The notes under the pieces were generated by a model. That model was not told the origin of the DNA, did no database searches, and worked only from the letters and a program-made list of their open reading frames with translations. Made by a program: the position numbers and the translations under genes. Positions 50,001 to 63,800 of a stretch of DNA of 64,000 nt are shown one piece after another. The stretch spans positions 1 through 64,000 of the forward strand of contig JAZGTN010000177.1 of the NCBI GenBank assembly GCA_037783415.1, written 5' to 3'. This DNA comes from Leptasterias polaris. Its lineage: Eukaryota > Echinodermata > Asteroidea > Forcipulatida > Asteriidae. Positions within the stretch are counted from its first letter, which is position 1; every line of letters starts with the position of its first letter.

Positions 50001-52633
50001 GACGAAAAAAATTCAAACCCCTCAGAATGCGCTGAGATTAATTCTTTACTAAGAAACATGGGTGTACTGAACAAACTGGTTGATTCTGAGCATATTCTGA
50101 GACGAAAAAAATTCAAACCCCTCAGAATGCGCTGAGATTAATTCTTTACTAAGAAACATGGGTGTACTGAACAAACTGGTTGATTCTGAGCGTATTCTGA
50201 GACGAAAAAAATTCAAACCCCTCAGAATGCGCTGAGATTAATTCTTTACTAAGAAACATGGGTGTACTGAACAAACTGGTTGATTCTGAGCGTATTCTGA
50301 GACGAAAAAAATTCAAACCCCTCAGAATGCGCTGATATTAATTCTTTACTAAGAAACATGGGTGTACTGAACAAACTGGTTGATTCTGAGCGTATTCTGA
50401 GACGAAAAAAATTCAAACCCCTCAGAATGCGCTGAGATTAATTCTTTACTAAGAAACATGGGTGTACTGAACAAACTGGTTGATTCTGAGCATATTCTGA
50501 GACGAAAAAAATTCAAACCCCTCAGAATGCGCTGAGATTAATTCTTTACTAAGAAACATGGGTGTACTGAACAAACTGGTTGATTCTGAGCGTATTCTGA
50601 GACGAAAAAAATTCAAACCCCTCAGAATGCGCTGAGATTAATTCTTTACTAAGAAACATGGGTGTACTGAACAAACTGGTTGATTCTGAGCGTATTCTGA
50701 GACGAAAAAAATTCAAACCCCTCAGAATGCGCTGAGATTAATTCTTTACTAAGAAACATGGGTGTACTGAACAAACTGGTTGATTCTGAGCGTATTCTGA
50801 GACGAAAAAAATTCAAACCCCTCAGAATGCGCGGAGATTAATTCTTTACTAAGAAACATGGGTGTACTGAACAAACTGGTTGATTCTGAGCGTATTCTGA
50901 GACGAAAAAAAATCAAACCCCTCAGAATGCGCTGATATTAATTCTTTACTAAGAAACATGGGTGTACTGAACAAACTGGTTGATTCTGAGCGTATTCTGA
51001 GACGAAAAAAATTCAAACCCCTCAGAATGCGCTGAGATTAATTCTTTACTAAGAAACATGGGTGTACTGAACAAACTGGTTGATTCTGAGCGTATTCTGA
51101 GACGAAAAAAATTCAAACCCCTCAGAATGCGCTGAGATTAATTCTTTACTAAGAAACATGGGTGTACTGAACAAACTGGTTGATTCTGAGCGTATTCTGA
51201 GACGAAAAAAATTCAAACCCCTCAGAATGCGCTGAGATTAATTCTTTACTAAGAAACATGGGTGTACTGAACAAACTGCTTGATTCTGAGCGTATTCTGA
51301 GACGAAAAAAATTCAAACCCCTCAGAATGCGCTGAGATTAATTCTTTACTAAGAAACATGGGTGTACTGAACAAACTGGTTGATTCTGAGCGTGATCGGA
51401 GACGAAAAAAATTCAAACCCCTCAGAATGCGCTGAGATTAATTCTTTACTAAGAAACATGGGTGTACTGAACAAACTGGTTGATTCTGAGCGTATTCTGA
51501 GACGAAAAAAATTCAAACCCCTCAGAATGCGCTGAGATTAATTCTTTACTAAGAAACATGGGTGTACTGAACAAACTGGTTGATTCTGAGCGTATTCTGA
51601 GACGAAAAAAATTCAAACCCCTCAGAATGCGCTGAGATTAATTCTTTACTAAGAAACATGGGTGTACTGAACAAACTGGTTGATTCTGAGCGTATTCTGA
51701 GACGAAAAAAATTCAAACCCCTCAGAATGCGCTGAGATTAATTCTTTACTAAGAAACATGGGTGTACTGAACAAACTGGTTGATTCTGAGCGTATTCTGA
51801 GACGAAAAAAATTCAAACCCCTCAGAATGCGCTGAGATTAATTCTTTACTAAGAAACATGGGTGTACTGAACAAACTGGTTGATTCTGAGCGTATTCTGA
51901 GACGAAAAAAATTCAAACCCCTCAGAATGCGCTGAGATTAATTCTTTACTAAGAAACATGGGTGTACTGAACAAACTGGTTGATTCTGAGCGTATTCTGA
52001 GACGAAAAAAATTCAAACCCCTCAGAATGCGCTGAGATTAATTCTTTACTAAGAAACATGGGTGTACTGAACAAACTGGTTGATTCTGAGCGTATTCTGA
52101 GACGAAAAAAATTCAAACCCCTCAGAATGCGCTGAGATTAATTCTTTACTAAGAAACATGGGTGTACTGAACAAACTGGTTGATTCTGAGCGTATTCTGA
52201 GACGAAAAAAATTCAAACCCCTCAGAATGCGCTGAGATTAATTCTTTACTAAGAAACATGGGTGTACTGAACAAACTGCTTGATTCTGAGCGTATTCTGA
52301 GACGAAAAAAATTCAAACCCCTCAGAATGCGCTGAGATTAATTCTTTACTAAGAAACATGGGTGTACTGAACAAACTGGTTGATTCTGAGCGTATTCTGA
52401 GACGAAAAAAATTCAAACCCCTCAGAATGCGCTGAGATTAATTCTTTACTAAGAAACATGGGTGTACTGAACAAACTGGTTGATTCTGAGCGTATTCTGA
52501 GACGAAAAAAATTCAAACCCCTCAAAACGCGCTGAGATTAATTCTTTACTAAGAAACAAGGGTGTACTGAACAAACTGGTTGATTCTGAGCGTGATCGGA
52601 GACGAAAAAAATTCAAACCCCTCAAAACGCGCT
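47034..52633 (+). repeat. Monomer run of HOR 21 (56 monomers)
   Basis: E carries GGGACATT. Marks along the run: G at 47434, CAT with CAGGGG (47634), two A/C hybrids starting GATGAATT but with ACATGGG (48334, 48434), ACTAGTTG (48634), GCACTGAG (49131), another hybrid (49334), CATATTCTTAGAC (49434), C (49834), GCTGATATT (50334, 50934), GCGCGGAG (50829), T79A (50834), GCTT (51234, 52234), A', B. Confidence 0.94.
48334..51328 (+). repeat. Source copy of the 12,672-bp-offset duplication
   Basis: This roughly 3-kb segment matches 61006-64000 at a constant offset of 12,672 bp. The shared private marks include two hybrid monomers, ACTAGTTG, GCACTGAG, CATATTCTTAG, two GCTGATATT, GCGCGGAG, T79A and GCTT. 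The part 48334-49633 also matches 58938-60237 at offset 10,604, except A49131 versus G59735. Confidence 0.92.
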
Positions 52634-53001
52634 GAGATTAATTCTTTACTAAGAAACAACAGTGTTGGGACCGTACTGGTTGAATCTAAGCGCGATCGGA
52701 GATGAAAAAAAATAAAATACCTCAAAACTCCTGTAAACCTGTAAGCCACCAGATGTCAATACACTTTCCAGGTTAAAAAGAACACAACATCCTTTGAGGC
52801 ACAAAACCAGGTCACAAAACCACAAATACATCATGTAATCACAAGCAAAGTGGCTAGTGAAGCAAGAGTATTACAAACTAAAACAATTGTATAACAATCT
52901 GCGCAGGATTAACCACAAGGATACCACACAGCCAGCTTGTCTTTTGAGTGAATCTAAGCGCGATCGGAGACGAACAAAATTAAAACCCCTCAAAACACGC
53001 T
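52634..53001 (+). repeat. X unit 22
   Basis: T222/A359 form with standard flanks. Confidence 0.96.
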
Positions 53002-54701
53002 GAGATGAATTTTTTAATAAGAAACAGGGGTGTTGTGAACAAACTGGTTCATTCTGAGCGTATTCTGAGACGAAAAAAATTCAAACCCCTCAGAATGCGC
53101 TGAGATTAATTCTTTACTAAGAAACATGGGTGTAGTGAACAAACTGGTTGATTCTGAGCGTATTCTGAGACGAAAAAAATTCAAACCCCTCAGAATGCGC
53201 TGAGATTAATTCTTTACTAAGAAACATGGGTGTACTGAACAAACTGGTTGATTCTGAGCGTATTCTGAGACGAAAAAAATTCAAACCCCTCAGAATGCGC
53301 TGAGATTAATTCTTTACTAAGAAACATGGGTGTACTGAACAAACTGCTTGATTCTGAGCGTATTCTGAGACGAAAAAAATTCAAACCCCTCAGAATGCGC
53401 TGAGATTAATTCTTTACTAAGAAACATGGGTGTACTGAACAAACTGGTTGATTCTGAGCGTGATCGGAGACGAAAAAAATTCAAACCCCTCAGAATGCGC
53501 TGAGATTAATTCTTTACTAAGAAACATGGGTGTACTGAACAAACTGGTTGATTCTGAGCGTATTCTGAGACGAAAAAAATTCAAACCCCTCAGAATGCGC
53601 TGAGATTAATTCTTTACTAAGAAACATGGGTGTACTGAACAAACTGGTTGATTCTGAGCGTATTCTGAGACGAAAAAAATTCAAACCCCTCAGAATGCGC
53701 TGAGATTAATTCTTTACTAAGAAACATGGGTGTACTGAACAAACTGGTTGATTCTGAGCGTATTCTGAGACGAAAAAAATTCAAACCCCTCAGAATGCGC
53801 TGAGATTAATTCTTTACTAAGAAACATGGGTGTACTGAACAAACTGGTTGATTCTGAGCGTATTCTGAGACGAAAAAAATTCAAACCCCTCAGAATGCGC
53901 TGAGATTAATTCTTTACTAAGAAACATGGGTGTACTGAACAAACTGGTTGATTCTGAGCGTATTCTGAGACGAAAAAAATTCAAACCCCTCAGAATGCGC
54001 TGAGATTAATTCTTTACTAAGAAACATGGGTGTACTGAACAAACTGGTTGATTCTGAGCGTATTCTGAGACGAAAAAAATTCAAACCCCTCAGAATGCGC
54101 TGAGATTAATTCTTTACTAAGAAACATGGGTGTACTGAACAAACTGGTTGATTCTGAGCGTATTCTGAGACGAAAAAAATTCAAACCCCTCAGAATGCGC
54201 TGAGATTAATTCTTTACTAAGAAACATGGGTGTACTGAACAAACTGGTTGATTCTGAGCGTATTCTGAGACGAAAAAAATTCAAACCCCTCAGAATGCGC
54301 TGAGATTAATTCTTTACTAAGAAACATGGGTGTACTGAACAAACTGCTTGATTCTGAGCGTATTCTGAGACGAAAAAAATTCAAACCCCTCAGAATGCGC
54401 TGAGATTAATTCTTTACTAAGAAACATGGGTGTACTGAACAAACTGGTTGATTCTGAGCGTATTCTGAGACGAAAAAAATTCAAACCCCTCAGAATGCGC
54501 TGAGATTAATTCTTTACTAAGAAACATGGGTGTACTGAACAAACTGGTTGATTCTGAGCGTATTCTGAGACGAAAAAAATTCAAACCCCTCAAAACGCGC
54601 TGAGATTAATTCTTTACTAAGAAACAAGGGTGTACTGAACAAACTGGTTGATTCTGAGCGTGATCGGAGACGAAAAAAATTCAAACCCCTCAAAACGCGC
54701 T
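53002..54701 (+). repeat. Monomer run of HOR 22 (17 monomers)
   Basis: Order: E, F, A, GCTT (53302), G (53402), eight A, GCTT (54302), A, A', B. The opening resembles HOR 14. Confidence 0.95.
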
Positions 54702-55069
54702 GAGATTAATTCTTTACTAAGAAACAACAGTGTTGGGACCGTACTGGTTGAATCTAAGCGCGATCGGAGATGAAAAAAAATAAAATACCTCAAAACTCCT
54801 GTAAACCTGTAAGCCACCAGATGTCAATACACTTTCCAGGTTAAAAAGAACACAACATCCTTTGAGGCACAAAACCAGGTCACAAAACCACAAATACATC
54901 ATGTAATCACAAGCAAAGTGGCTAGTGAAGCAAGAGTATTACAAACTAAAACAATTGTATAACAATCTGCGCAGGATTAACCACAAGGATACCACACAGC
55001 CAGCTTGTCTTTTGAGTGAATCTAAGCGCGATCGGAGACGAACAAAATTAAAACCCCTCAAAACACGCT
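54702..55069 (+). repeat. X unit 23
   Basis: T222/A359 form with standard flanks. Confidence 0.96.
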
Positions 55070-57369
55070 GAGATGAATTTTTTAATAAGAAACAGGGGTG
55101 TTGTGAACAAACTGGTTCATTCTGAGCGTATTCTGAGACGAAAAAAATTCAAACCCCTCAGAATGCGCTGAGATTAATTCTTTACTAAGAAACATGGGTG
55201 TAGTGAACAAACTGGTTGATTCTGAGCGTATTCTGAGACGAAAAAAATTCAAACCCCTCAGAATGCGCTGAGATTAATTCTTTACAAAGAAACATGGGTG
55301 TACTGAACAAACTGGTTGATTCTGAGCGTATTCTGAGACGAAAAAAATTCAAACCCCTCAGAATGCGCTGAGATTAATTCTTTACTAAGAAACATGGGTG
55401 TACTGAACAAACTGGTTGATTCTGAGCGTATTCTGAGACGAAAAAAATTCAAACCCCTCAGAATGCGCTGAGATTAATTCTTTACTAAGAGACATGGGTG
55501 TACTGAACAAACTGGTTGATTCTGAGCGTATTCTGAGACGAAAAAAATTCAAACCCCTCAGAATGCGCTGAGATTAATTCTTTACTAAGAAACATGGGTG
55601 TACTGAACAAACTGGTTGATTCTGAGCGTATTCTGAGACGAAAAAAATTCAAACCCCTCAGAATGCGCTGAGATTAATTCTTTACTAAGAAACATGGGTG
55701 TACTGAACAAACTGCTTGATTCTGAGCGTATTCTGAGACGAAAAAAATTCAAACCCCTCAGAATGCGCTGAGATTAATTCTTTACTAAGAAACATGGGTG
55801 TACTGAACAAACTGGTTGATTCTGAGCGTGATCGGAGACGAAAAAAATTCAAACCCCTCAGAATGCGCTGAGATTAATTCTTTACTAAGAAACATGGGTG
55901 TACTGAACAAACTGGTTGATTCTGAGCGTATTCTGAGACGAAAAAAATTCAAACCCCTCAGAATGCGCTGAGATTAATTCTTTACTAAGAAACATGGGTG
56001 TACTGAACAAACTGGTTGATTCTGAGCGTATTCTGAGACGAAAAAAATTCAAACCCCTCAGAATGCGCTGAGATTAATTCTTTACTAAGAAACATGGGTG
56101 TACTGAACAAACTGGTTGATTCTGAGCGTATTCTGAGACGAAAAAAATTCAAACCCCTCAGAATGCGCTGAGATTAATTCTTTACTAAGAAACATGGGTG
56201 TACTGAACAAACTGGTTGATTCTGAGCGTATTCTGAGACGAAAAAAATTCAAACCCCTCAGAATGCGCTGAGATTAATTCTTTACTAAGAAACATGGGTG
56301 TACTGAACAAACTGGTTGATTCTGAGCGTATTCTGAGACGAAAAAAATTCAAACCCCTCAGAATGCGCTGAGATTAATTCTTTACTAAGAAACATGGGTG
56401 TACTGAACAAACTGGTTGATTCTGAGCGTATTCTGAGACGAAAAAAATTCAAACCCCTCAGAATGCGCTGAGATTAATTCTTTACTAAGAAACATGGGTG
56501 TACTGAACAAACTGGTTGATTCTGAGCGTATTCTGAGACGAAAAAAATTCAAACCCCTCAGAATGCGCTGAGATTAATTCTTTACTAAGAAACATGGGTG
56601 TACTGAACAAACTGGTTGATTCTGAGCGTATTCTGAGACGAAAAAAATTCAAACCCCTCAGAATGCGCTGAGATTAATTCTTTACTAAGAAACATGGGTG
56701 TACTGAACAAACTGCTTGATTCTGAGCGTATTCTGAGACGAAAAAAATTCAAACCCCTCAGAATGCGCTGAGATTAATTCTTTACTAAGAAACATGGGTG
56801 TACTGAACAAACTGGTTGATTCTGAGCGTATTCTGAGACGAAAAAAATTCAAACCCCTCAGAATGCGCTGAGATTAATTCTTTACTAAGAAACATGGGTG
56901 TACTGAACAAACTGGTTGATTCTGAGCGTATTCTGAGACGAAAAAAATTCAAACCCCTCAGAATGCGCTGAGATTAATTCTTTACTAAGAAACATGGGTG
57001 TACTGAACAAACTGCTTGATTCTGAGCGTATTCTGAGACGAAAAAAATTCAAACCCCTCAGAATGCGCTGAGATTAATTCTTTACTAAGAAACATGGGTG
57101 TACTGAACAAACTGGTTGATTCTGAGCGTATTCTGAGACGAAAAAAATTCAAACCCCTCAGAATGCGCTGAGATTAATTCTTTACTAAGAAACATGGGTG
57201 TACTGAACAAACTGGTTGATTCTGAGCGTATTCTGAGACGAAAAAAATTCAAACCCCTCAAAACGCGCTGAGATTAATTCTTTACTAAGAAACAAGGGTG
57301 TACTGAACAAACTGGTTGATTCTGAGCGTGATCGGAGACGAAAAAAATTCAAACCCCTCAAAACGCGCT
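55070..57369 (+). repeat. Monomer run of HOR 23 (23 monomers)
   Basis: E, F, then A with TTTACAAAG (55270, shared with HOR 24), A, A with AGAGACATG (55470), A, GCTT (55670), G (55770), a run of A, GCTT at 56670 and 56970, A, A', B. Confidence 0.95.
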
Positions 57370-57737
57370 GAGATTAATTCTTTACTAAGAAACAACAGTG
57401 TTGGGACCGTACTGGTTGAATCTAAGCGCGATCGGAGATGAAAAAAAATAAAATACCTCAAAACTCCTGTAAACCTGTAAGCCACCAGATGTCAATACAC
57501 TTTCCAGGTTAAAAAGAACACAACATCCTTTGAGGCACAAAACCAGGTCACAAAACCACAAATACATCATGTAATCACAAGCAAAGTGGCTAGTGAAGCA
57601 AGAGTATTACAAACTAAAACAATTGTATAACAATCTGCGCAGGATTAACCACAAGGATACCACACAGCCAGCTTGTCTTTTGAGTGAATCTAAGCGCGAT
57701 CGGAGACGAACAAAATTAAAACCCCTCAAAACACGCT
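57370..57737 (+). repeat. X unit 24
   Basis: T222/A359 form with standard flanks. Confidence 0.96.
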
Positions 57738-60437
57738 GAGATGAATTTTTTAATAAGAAACAGGGGTGTTGTGAACAAACTGGTTCATTCTGAGCGTATT
57801 CTGAGACGAAAAAAATTCAAACCCCTCAGAATGCGCTGAGATTAATTCTTTACTAAGAAACATGGGTGTAGTGAACAAACTGGTTGATTCTGAGCGTATT
57901 CTGAGACGAAAAAAATTCAAACCCCTCAGAATGCGCTGAGATTAATTCTTTACAAAGAAACATGGGTGTACTGAACAAACTGGTTGATTCTGAGCGTATT
58001 CTGAGACGAAAAAAATTCAAACCCCTCAGAATGCGCTGAGATTAATTCTTTACTAAGAAACATGGGTGTACTGAACAAACTGGTTGATTCTGAGCGTATT
58101 CTGAGACGAAAAAAATTCAAACCCCTCAGAATGCGCTGAGATTAATTCTTTACTAAGAAACATGGGTGTACTGAACAAACTGGTTGATTCTGAGCGTATT
58201 CTGAGACGAAAAACATTCAAACCCCTCAGAATGCGCTGAGATTAATTCTTTACTAAGAAACATGGGTGTACTGAACAAACTGGTTGATTCTGAGCGTATT
58301 CTGAGACGAAAAAATTTCAAACCCCTCAGAATGCGCTGAGATTAATTCTTTACTAAGAAACATGGGTGTACTGAACAAACTGGTTGATTCTGAGCGTATT
58401 CTGAGACGAAAAAAATTCAAACCCCTCAGAATGCGCTGAGATTAATTCTTTACTAAGAAACATGGGTGTACTGAACAAACTGGTTGATTCTGAGCGTATT
58501 CTGAGACGAAAAAAATTCAAACCCCTCAGAATGCGCTGAGATTAATTCTTTACTAAGAAACATGGGTGTACTGAACAAACTGGTTGATTCTGAGCGTATT
58601 CTGAGACGAAAAAAATTCAAACCCCTCAGAATGCGCTGATATTAATTCTTTACTAAGAAACATGGGTGTACTGAACAAACTGGTTGATTCTGAGCGTATT
58701 CTGAGACGAAAAAAATTCAAACCCCTCAGAATGCGCTGAGATTAATTCTTTACTAAGAAACATGGGTGTACTGAACAAACTGGTTGATTCTGAGCGTATT
58801 CTGAGACGAAAAAAATTCAAACCCCTCAGAATGCGCTGAGATTAATTCTTTACTAAGAAACATGGGTGTACTGAACAAACTGGTTGATTCTGAGCGTATT
58901 CTGAGACGAAAAAAATTCAAACCCCTCAGAATGCGCTGAGATGAATTTTTTAATAAGAAACATGGGTGTACTGAACAAACTGGTTGATTCTGAGCGTATT
59001 CTGAGACGAAAAAAATTCAAACCCCTCAGAATGCGCTGAGATGAATTTTTTAATAAGAAACATGGGTGTACTGAACAAACTGGTTGATTCTGAGCGTATT
59101 CTGAGACGAAAAAAATTCAAACCCCTCAGAATGCGCTGAGATTAATTCTTTACTAAGAAACATGGGTGTACTGAACAAACTGGTTGATTCTGAGCGTGAT
59201 CGGAGACGAAAAAAATTCAAACCCCTCAGAATGCGCTGAGATTAATTCTTTACTAAGAAACATGGGTGTACTGAACAAACTAGTTGATTCTGAGCGTATT
59301 CTGAGACGAAAAAAATTCAAACCCCTCAGAATGCGCTGAGATTAATTCTTTACTAAGAAACATGGGTGTACTGAACAAACTGGTTGATTCTGAGCGTGAT
59401 CGGAGACGAAAAAAATTCAAACCCCTCAGAATGCGCTGAGATTAATTCTTTACTAAGAAACATGGGTGTACTGAACAAACTGGTTGATTCTGAGCGTATT
59501 CTGAGACGAAAAAAATTCAAACCCCTCAGAATGCGCTGAGATTAATTCTTTACTAAGAAACATGGGTGTACTGAACAAACTGGTTGATTCTGAGCGTATT
59601 CTGAGACGAAAAAAATTCAAACCCCTCAGAATGCGCTGAGATTAATTCTTTACTAAGAAACATGGGTGTACTGAACAAACTGGTTGATTCTGAGCGTATT
59701 CTGAGACGAAAAAAATTCAAACCCCTCAGAATGCGCTGAGATTAATTTTTTACTAAGAAACATGGGTGTACTGAACAAACTGGTTGATTCTGAGCATATT
59801 CTGAGACGAAAAAAATTCAAACCCCTCAGAATGCGCTGAGATTAATTCTTTACTAAGAAACATGGGTGTACTGAACAAACTGGTTGATTCTGAGCGTATT
59901 CTGAGACGAAAAAAATTCAAACCCCTCAGAATGCGCTGAGATGAATTTTTTAATAAGAAACATGGGTGTACTGAACAAACTGGTTGATTCTGAGCGTATT
60001 CTGAGACGAAAAAAATTCAAACCCCTCAGAATGCGCTGAGATTAATTCTTTACTAAGAAACATGGGTGTACTGAACAAACTGGTTGATTCTGAGCATATT
60101 CTTAGACGAAAAAAATTCAAACCCCTCAGAATGCGCTGAGATTAATTCTTTACTAAGAAACATGGGTGTACTGAACAAACTGGTTGATTCTGAGCGTATT
60201 CTGAGACGAAAAAAATTCAAACCCCTCAGAATGCGCTGAGATTAATTCTTTACTAAGAAACATGGGTGTACTGAACAAACTGGTTGATTCTGAGCGTATT
60301 CTGAGACGAAAAAAATTCAAACCCCTCAAAACGCGCTGAGATTAATTCTTTACTAAGAAACAAGGGTGTACTGAACAAATTGGTTGATTCTGAGCGTGAT
60401 CGGAGACGAAAAAAATTCAAACCCCTCAAAACGCGCT
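57738..60437 (+). repeat. Monomer run of HOR 24 (27 monomers)
   Basis: Opens like HOR 23 (TTTACAAAG at 57938), with private A-tract changes in the monomers at 58138 (AAAACATTC) and 58238 (AAAATTTC) and a GCTGATATT junction near 58638. From 58938 to 60237 it matches 48334-49633 of HOR 21, and it then closes with A' and a B monomer bearing CAAATTGG. Confidence 0.94.
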
Positions 60438-60805
60438 GAGATTAATTCTTTACTAAGAAACAACAGTGTTGGGACCGTACTGGTTGAATCTAAGCGCGAT
60501 CGGAGATGAAAAAAAATAAAATACCTCAAAACTCCTGTAAACCTGTAAGCCACCAGATGTCAATACACTTTCCAGGTTAAAAAGAACACAACATCCTTTG
60601 AGGCACAAAACCAGGTCACAAAACCACAAATACATCATGTAATCACAAGCAAAGTGGCTAGTGAAGCAAGAGTATTACAAACTAAAACAATTGTATAACA
60701 ATCTGCGCAGGATTAACCACAAGGATACCACACAGCCAGCTTGTCTTTTGAGTGAATCTAAGCGCGATCGGAGACGAACAAAATTAAAACCCCTCAAAAC
60801 ACGCT
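60438..60805 (+). repeat. X unit 25
   Basis: T222/A359 form. CAAATTGG before and GGGACATT after identify it as a copy of X unit 21 with its flanks (offset 13,772). Confidence 0.96.
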
Positions 60806-63800
60806 GAGATGAATTTTTTAATAAGAAACAGGGGTGTTGTGAACAAACTGGGACATTCTGAGCGTATTCTGAGACGAAAAAAATTCAAACCCCTCAGAAT
60901 GCGCTGAGATTAATTCTTTACTAAGAAACATGGGTGTAGTGAACAAACTGGTTGATTCTGAGCGTATTCTGAGACGAAAAAAATTCAAACCCCTCAGAAT
61001 GCGCTGAGATGAATTTTTTAATAAGAAACATGGGTGTACTGAACAAACTGGTTGATTCTGAGCGTATTCTGAGACGAAAAAAATTCAAACCCCTCAGAAT
61101 GCGCTGAGATGAATTTTTTAATAAGAAACATGGGTGTACTGAACAAACTGGTTGATTCTGAGCGTATTCTGAGACGAAAAAAATTCAAACCCCTCAGAAT
61201 GCGCTGAGATTAATTCTTTACTAAGAAACATGGGTGTACTGAACAAACTGGTTGATTCTGAGCGTGATCGGAGACGAAAAAAATTCAAACCCCTCAGAAT
61301 GCGCTGAGATTAATTCTTTACTAAGAAACATGGGTGTACTGAACAAACTAGTTGATTCTGAGCGTATTCTGAGACGAAAAAAATTCAAACCCCTCAGAAT
61401 GCGCTGAGATTAATTCTTTACTAAGAAACATGGGTGTACTGAACAAACTGGTTGATTCTGAGCGTGATCGGAGACGAAAAAAATTCAAACCCCTCAGAAT
61501 GCGCTGAGATTAATTCTTTACTAAGAAACATGGGTGTACTGAACAAACTGGTTGATTCTGAGCGTATTCTGAGACGAAAAAAATTCAAACCCCTCAGAAT
61601 GCGCTGAGATTAATTCTTTACTAAGAAACATGGGTGTACTGAACAAACTGGTTGATTCTGAGCGTATTCTGAGACGAAAAAAATTCAAACCCCTCAGAAT
61701 GCGCTGAGATTAATTCTTTACTAAGAAACATGGGTGTACTGAACAAACTGGTTGATTCTGAGCGTATTCTGAGACGAAAAAAATTCAAACCCCTCAGAAT
61801 GCACTGAGATTAATTTTTTACTAAGAAACATGGGTGTACTGAACAAACTGGTTGATTCTGAGCATATTCTGAGACGAAAAAAATTCAAACCCCTCAGAAT
61901 GCGCTGAGATTAATTCTTTACTAAGAAACATGGGTGTACTGAACAAACTGGTTGATTCTGAGCGTATTCTGAGACGAAAAAAATTCAAACCCCTCAGAAT
62001 GCGCTGAGATGAATTTTTTAATAAGAAACATGGGTGTACTGAACAAACTGGTTGATTCTGAGCGTATTCTGAGACGAAAAAAATTCAAACCCCTCAGAAT
62101 GCGCTGAGATTAATTCTTTACTAAGAAACATGGGTGTACTGAACAAACTGGTTGATTCTGAGCATATTCTTAGACGAAAAAAATTCAAACCCCTCAGAAT
62201 GCGCTGAGATTAATTCTTTACTAAGAAACATGGGTGTACTGAACAAACTGGTTGATTCTGAGCGTATTCTGAGACGAAAAAAATTCAAACCCCTCAGAAT
62301 GCGCTGAGATTAATTCTTTACTAAGAAACATGGGTGTACTGAACAAACTGGTTGATTCTGAGCGTATTCTGAGACGAAAAAAATTCAAACCCCTCAGAAT
62401 GCGCTGAGATTAATTCTTTACTAAGAAACATGGGTGTACTGAACAAACTGGTTGATTCTGAGCGTATTCTGAGACGAAAAAAATTCAAACCCCTCAGAAT
62501 GCGCTGAGATGAATTTTTTAATAAGAAACAAGGGTGTACTGAACAAACTGGTTGATTCTGAGCGTGATCGGAGACGAAAAAAATTCAAACCCCTCAAAAC
62601 GCGCTGAGATTAATTCTTTACTAAGAAACATGGGTGTACTGAACAAACTGGTTGATTCTGAGCGTATTCTGAGACGAAAAAAATTCAAACCCCTCAGAAT
62701 GCGCTGAGATTAATTCTTTACTAAGAAACATGGGTGTACTGAACAAACTGGTTGATTCTGAGCATATTCTGAGACGAAAAAAATTCAAACCCCTCAGAAT
62801 GCGCTGAGATTAATTCTTTACTAAGAAACATGGGTGTACTGAACAAACTGGTTGATTCTGAGCGTATTCTGAGACGAAAAAAATTCAAACCCCTCAGAAT
62901 GCGCTGAGATTAATTCTTTACTAAGAAACATGGGTGTACTGAACAAACTGGTTGATTCTGAGCGTATTCTGAGACGAAAAAAATTCAAACCCCTCAGAAT
63001 GCGCTGATATTAATTCTTTACTAAGAAACATGGGTGTACTGAACAAACTGGTTGATTCTGAGCGTATTCTGAGACGAAAAAAATTCAAACCCCTCAGAAT
63101 GCGCTGAGATTAATTCTTTACTAAGAAACATGGGTGTACTGAACAAACTGGTTGATTCTGAGCATATTCTGAGACGAAAAAAATTCAAACCCCTCAGAAT
63201 GCGCTGAGATTAATTCTTTACTAAGAAACATGGGTGTACTGAACAAACTGGTTGATTCTGAGCGTATTCTGAGACGAAAAAAATTCAAACCCCTCAGAAT
63301 GCGCTGAGATTAATTCTTTACTAAGAAACATGGGTGTACTGAACAAACTGGTTGATTCTGAGCGTATTCTGAGACGAAAAAAATTCAAACCCCTCAGAAT
63401 GCGCTGAGATTAATTCTTTACTAAGAAACATGGGTGTACTGAACAAACTGGTTGATTCTGAGCGTATTCTGAGACGAAAAAAATTCAAACCCCTCAGAAT
63501 GCGCGGAGATTAATTCTTTACTAAGAAACATGGGTGTACTGAACAAACTGGTTGATTCTGAGCGTATTCTGAGACGAAAAAAAATCAAACCCCTCAGAAT
63601 GCGCTGATATTAATTCTTTACTAAGAAACATGGGTGTACTGAACAAACTGGTTGATTCTGAGCGTATTCTGAGACGAAAAAAATTCAAACCCCTCAGAAT
63701 GCGCTGAGATTAATTCTTTACTAAGAAACATGGGTGTACTGAACAAACTGGTTGATTCTGAGCGTATTCTGAGACGAAAAAAATTCAAACCCCTCAGAAT

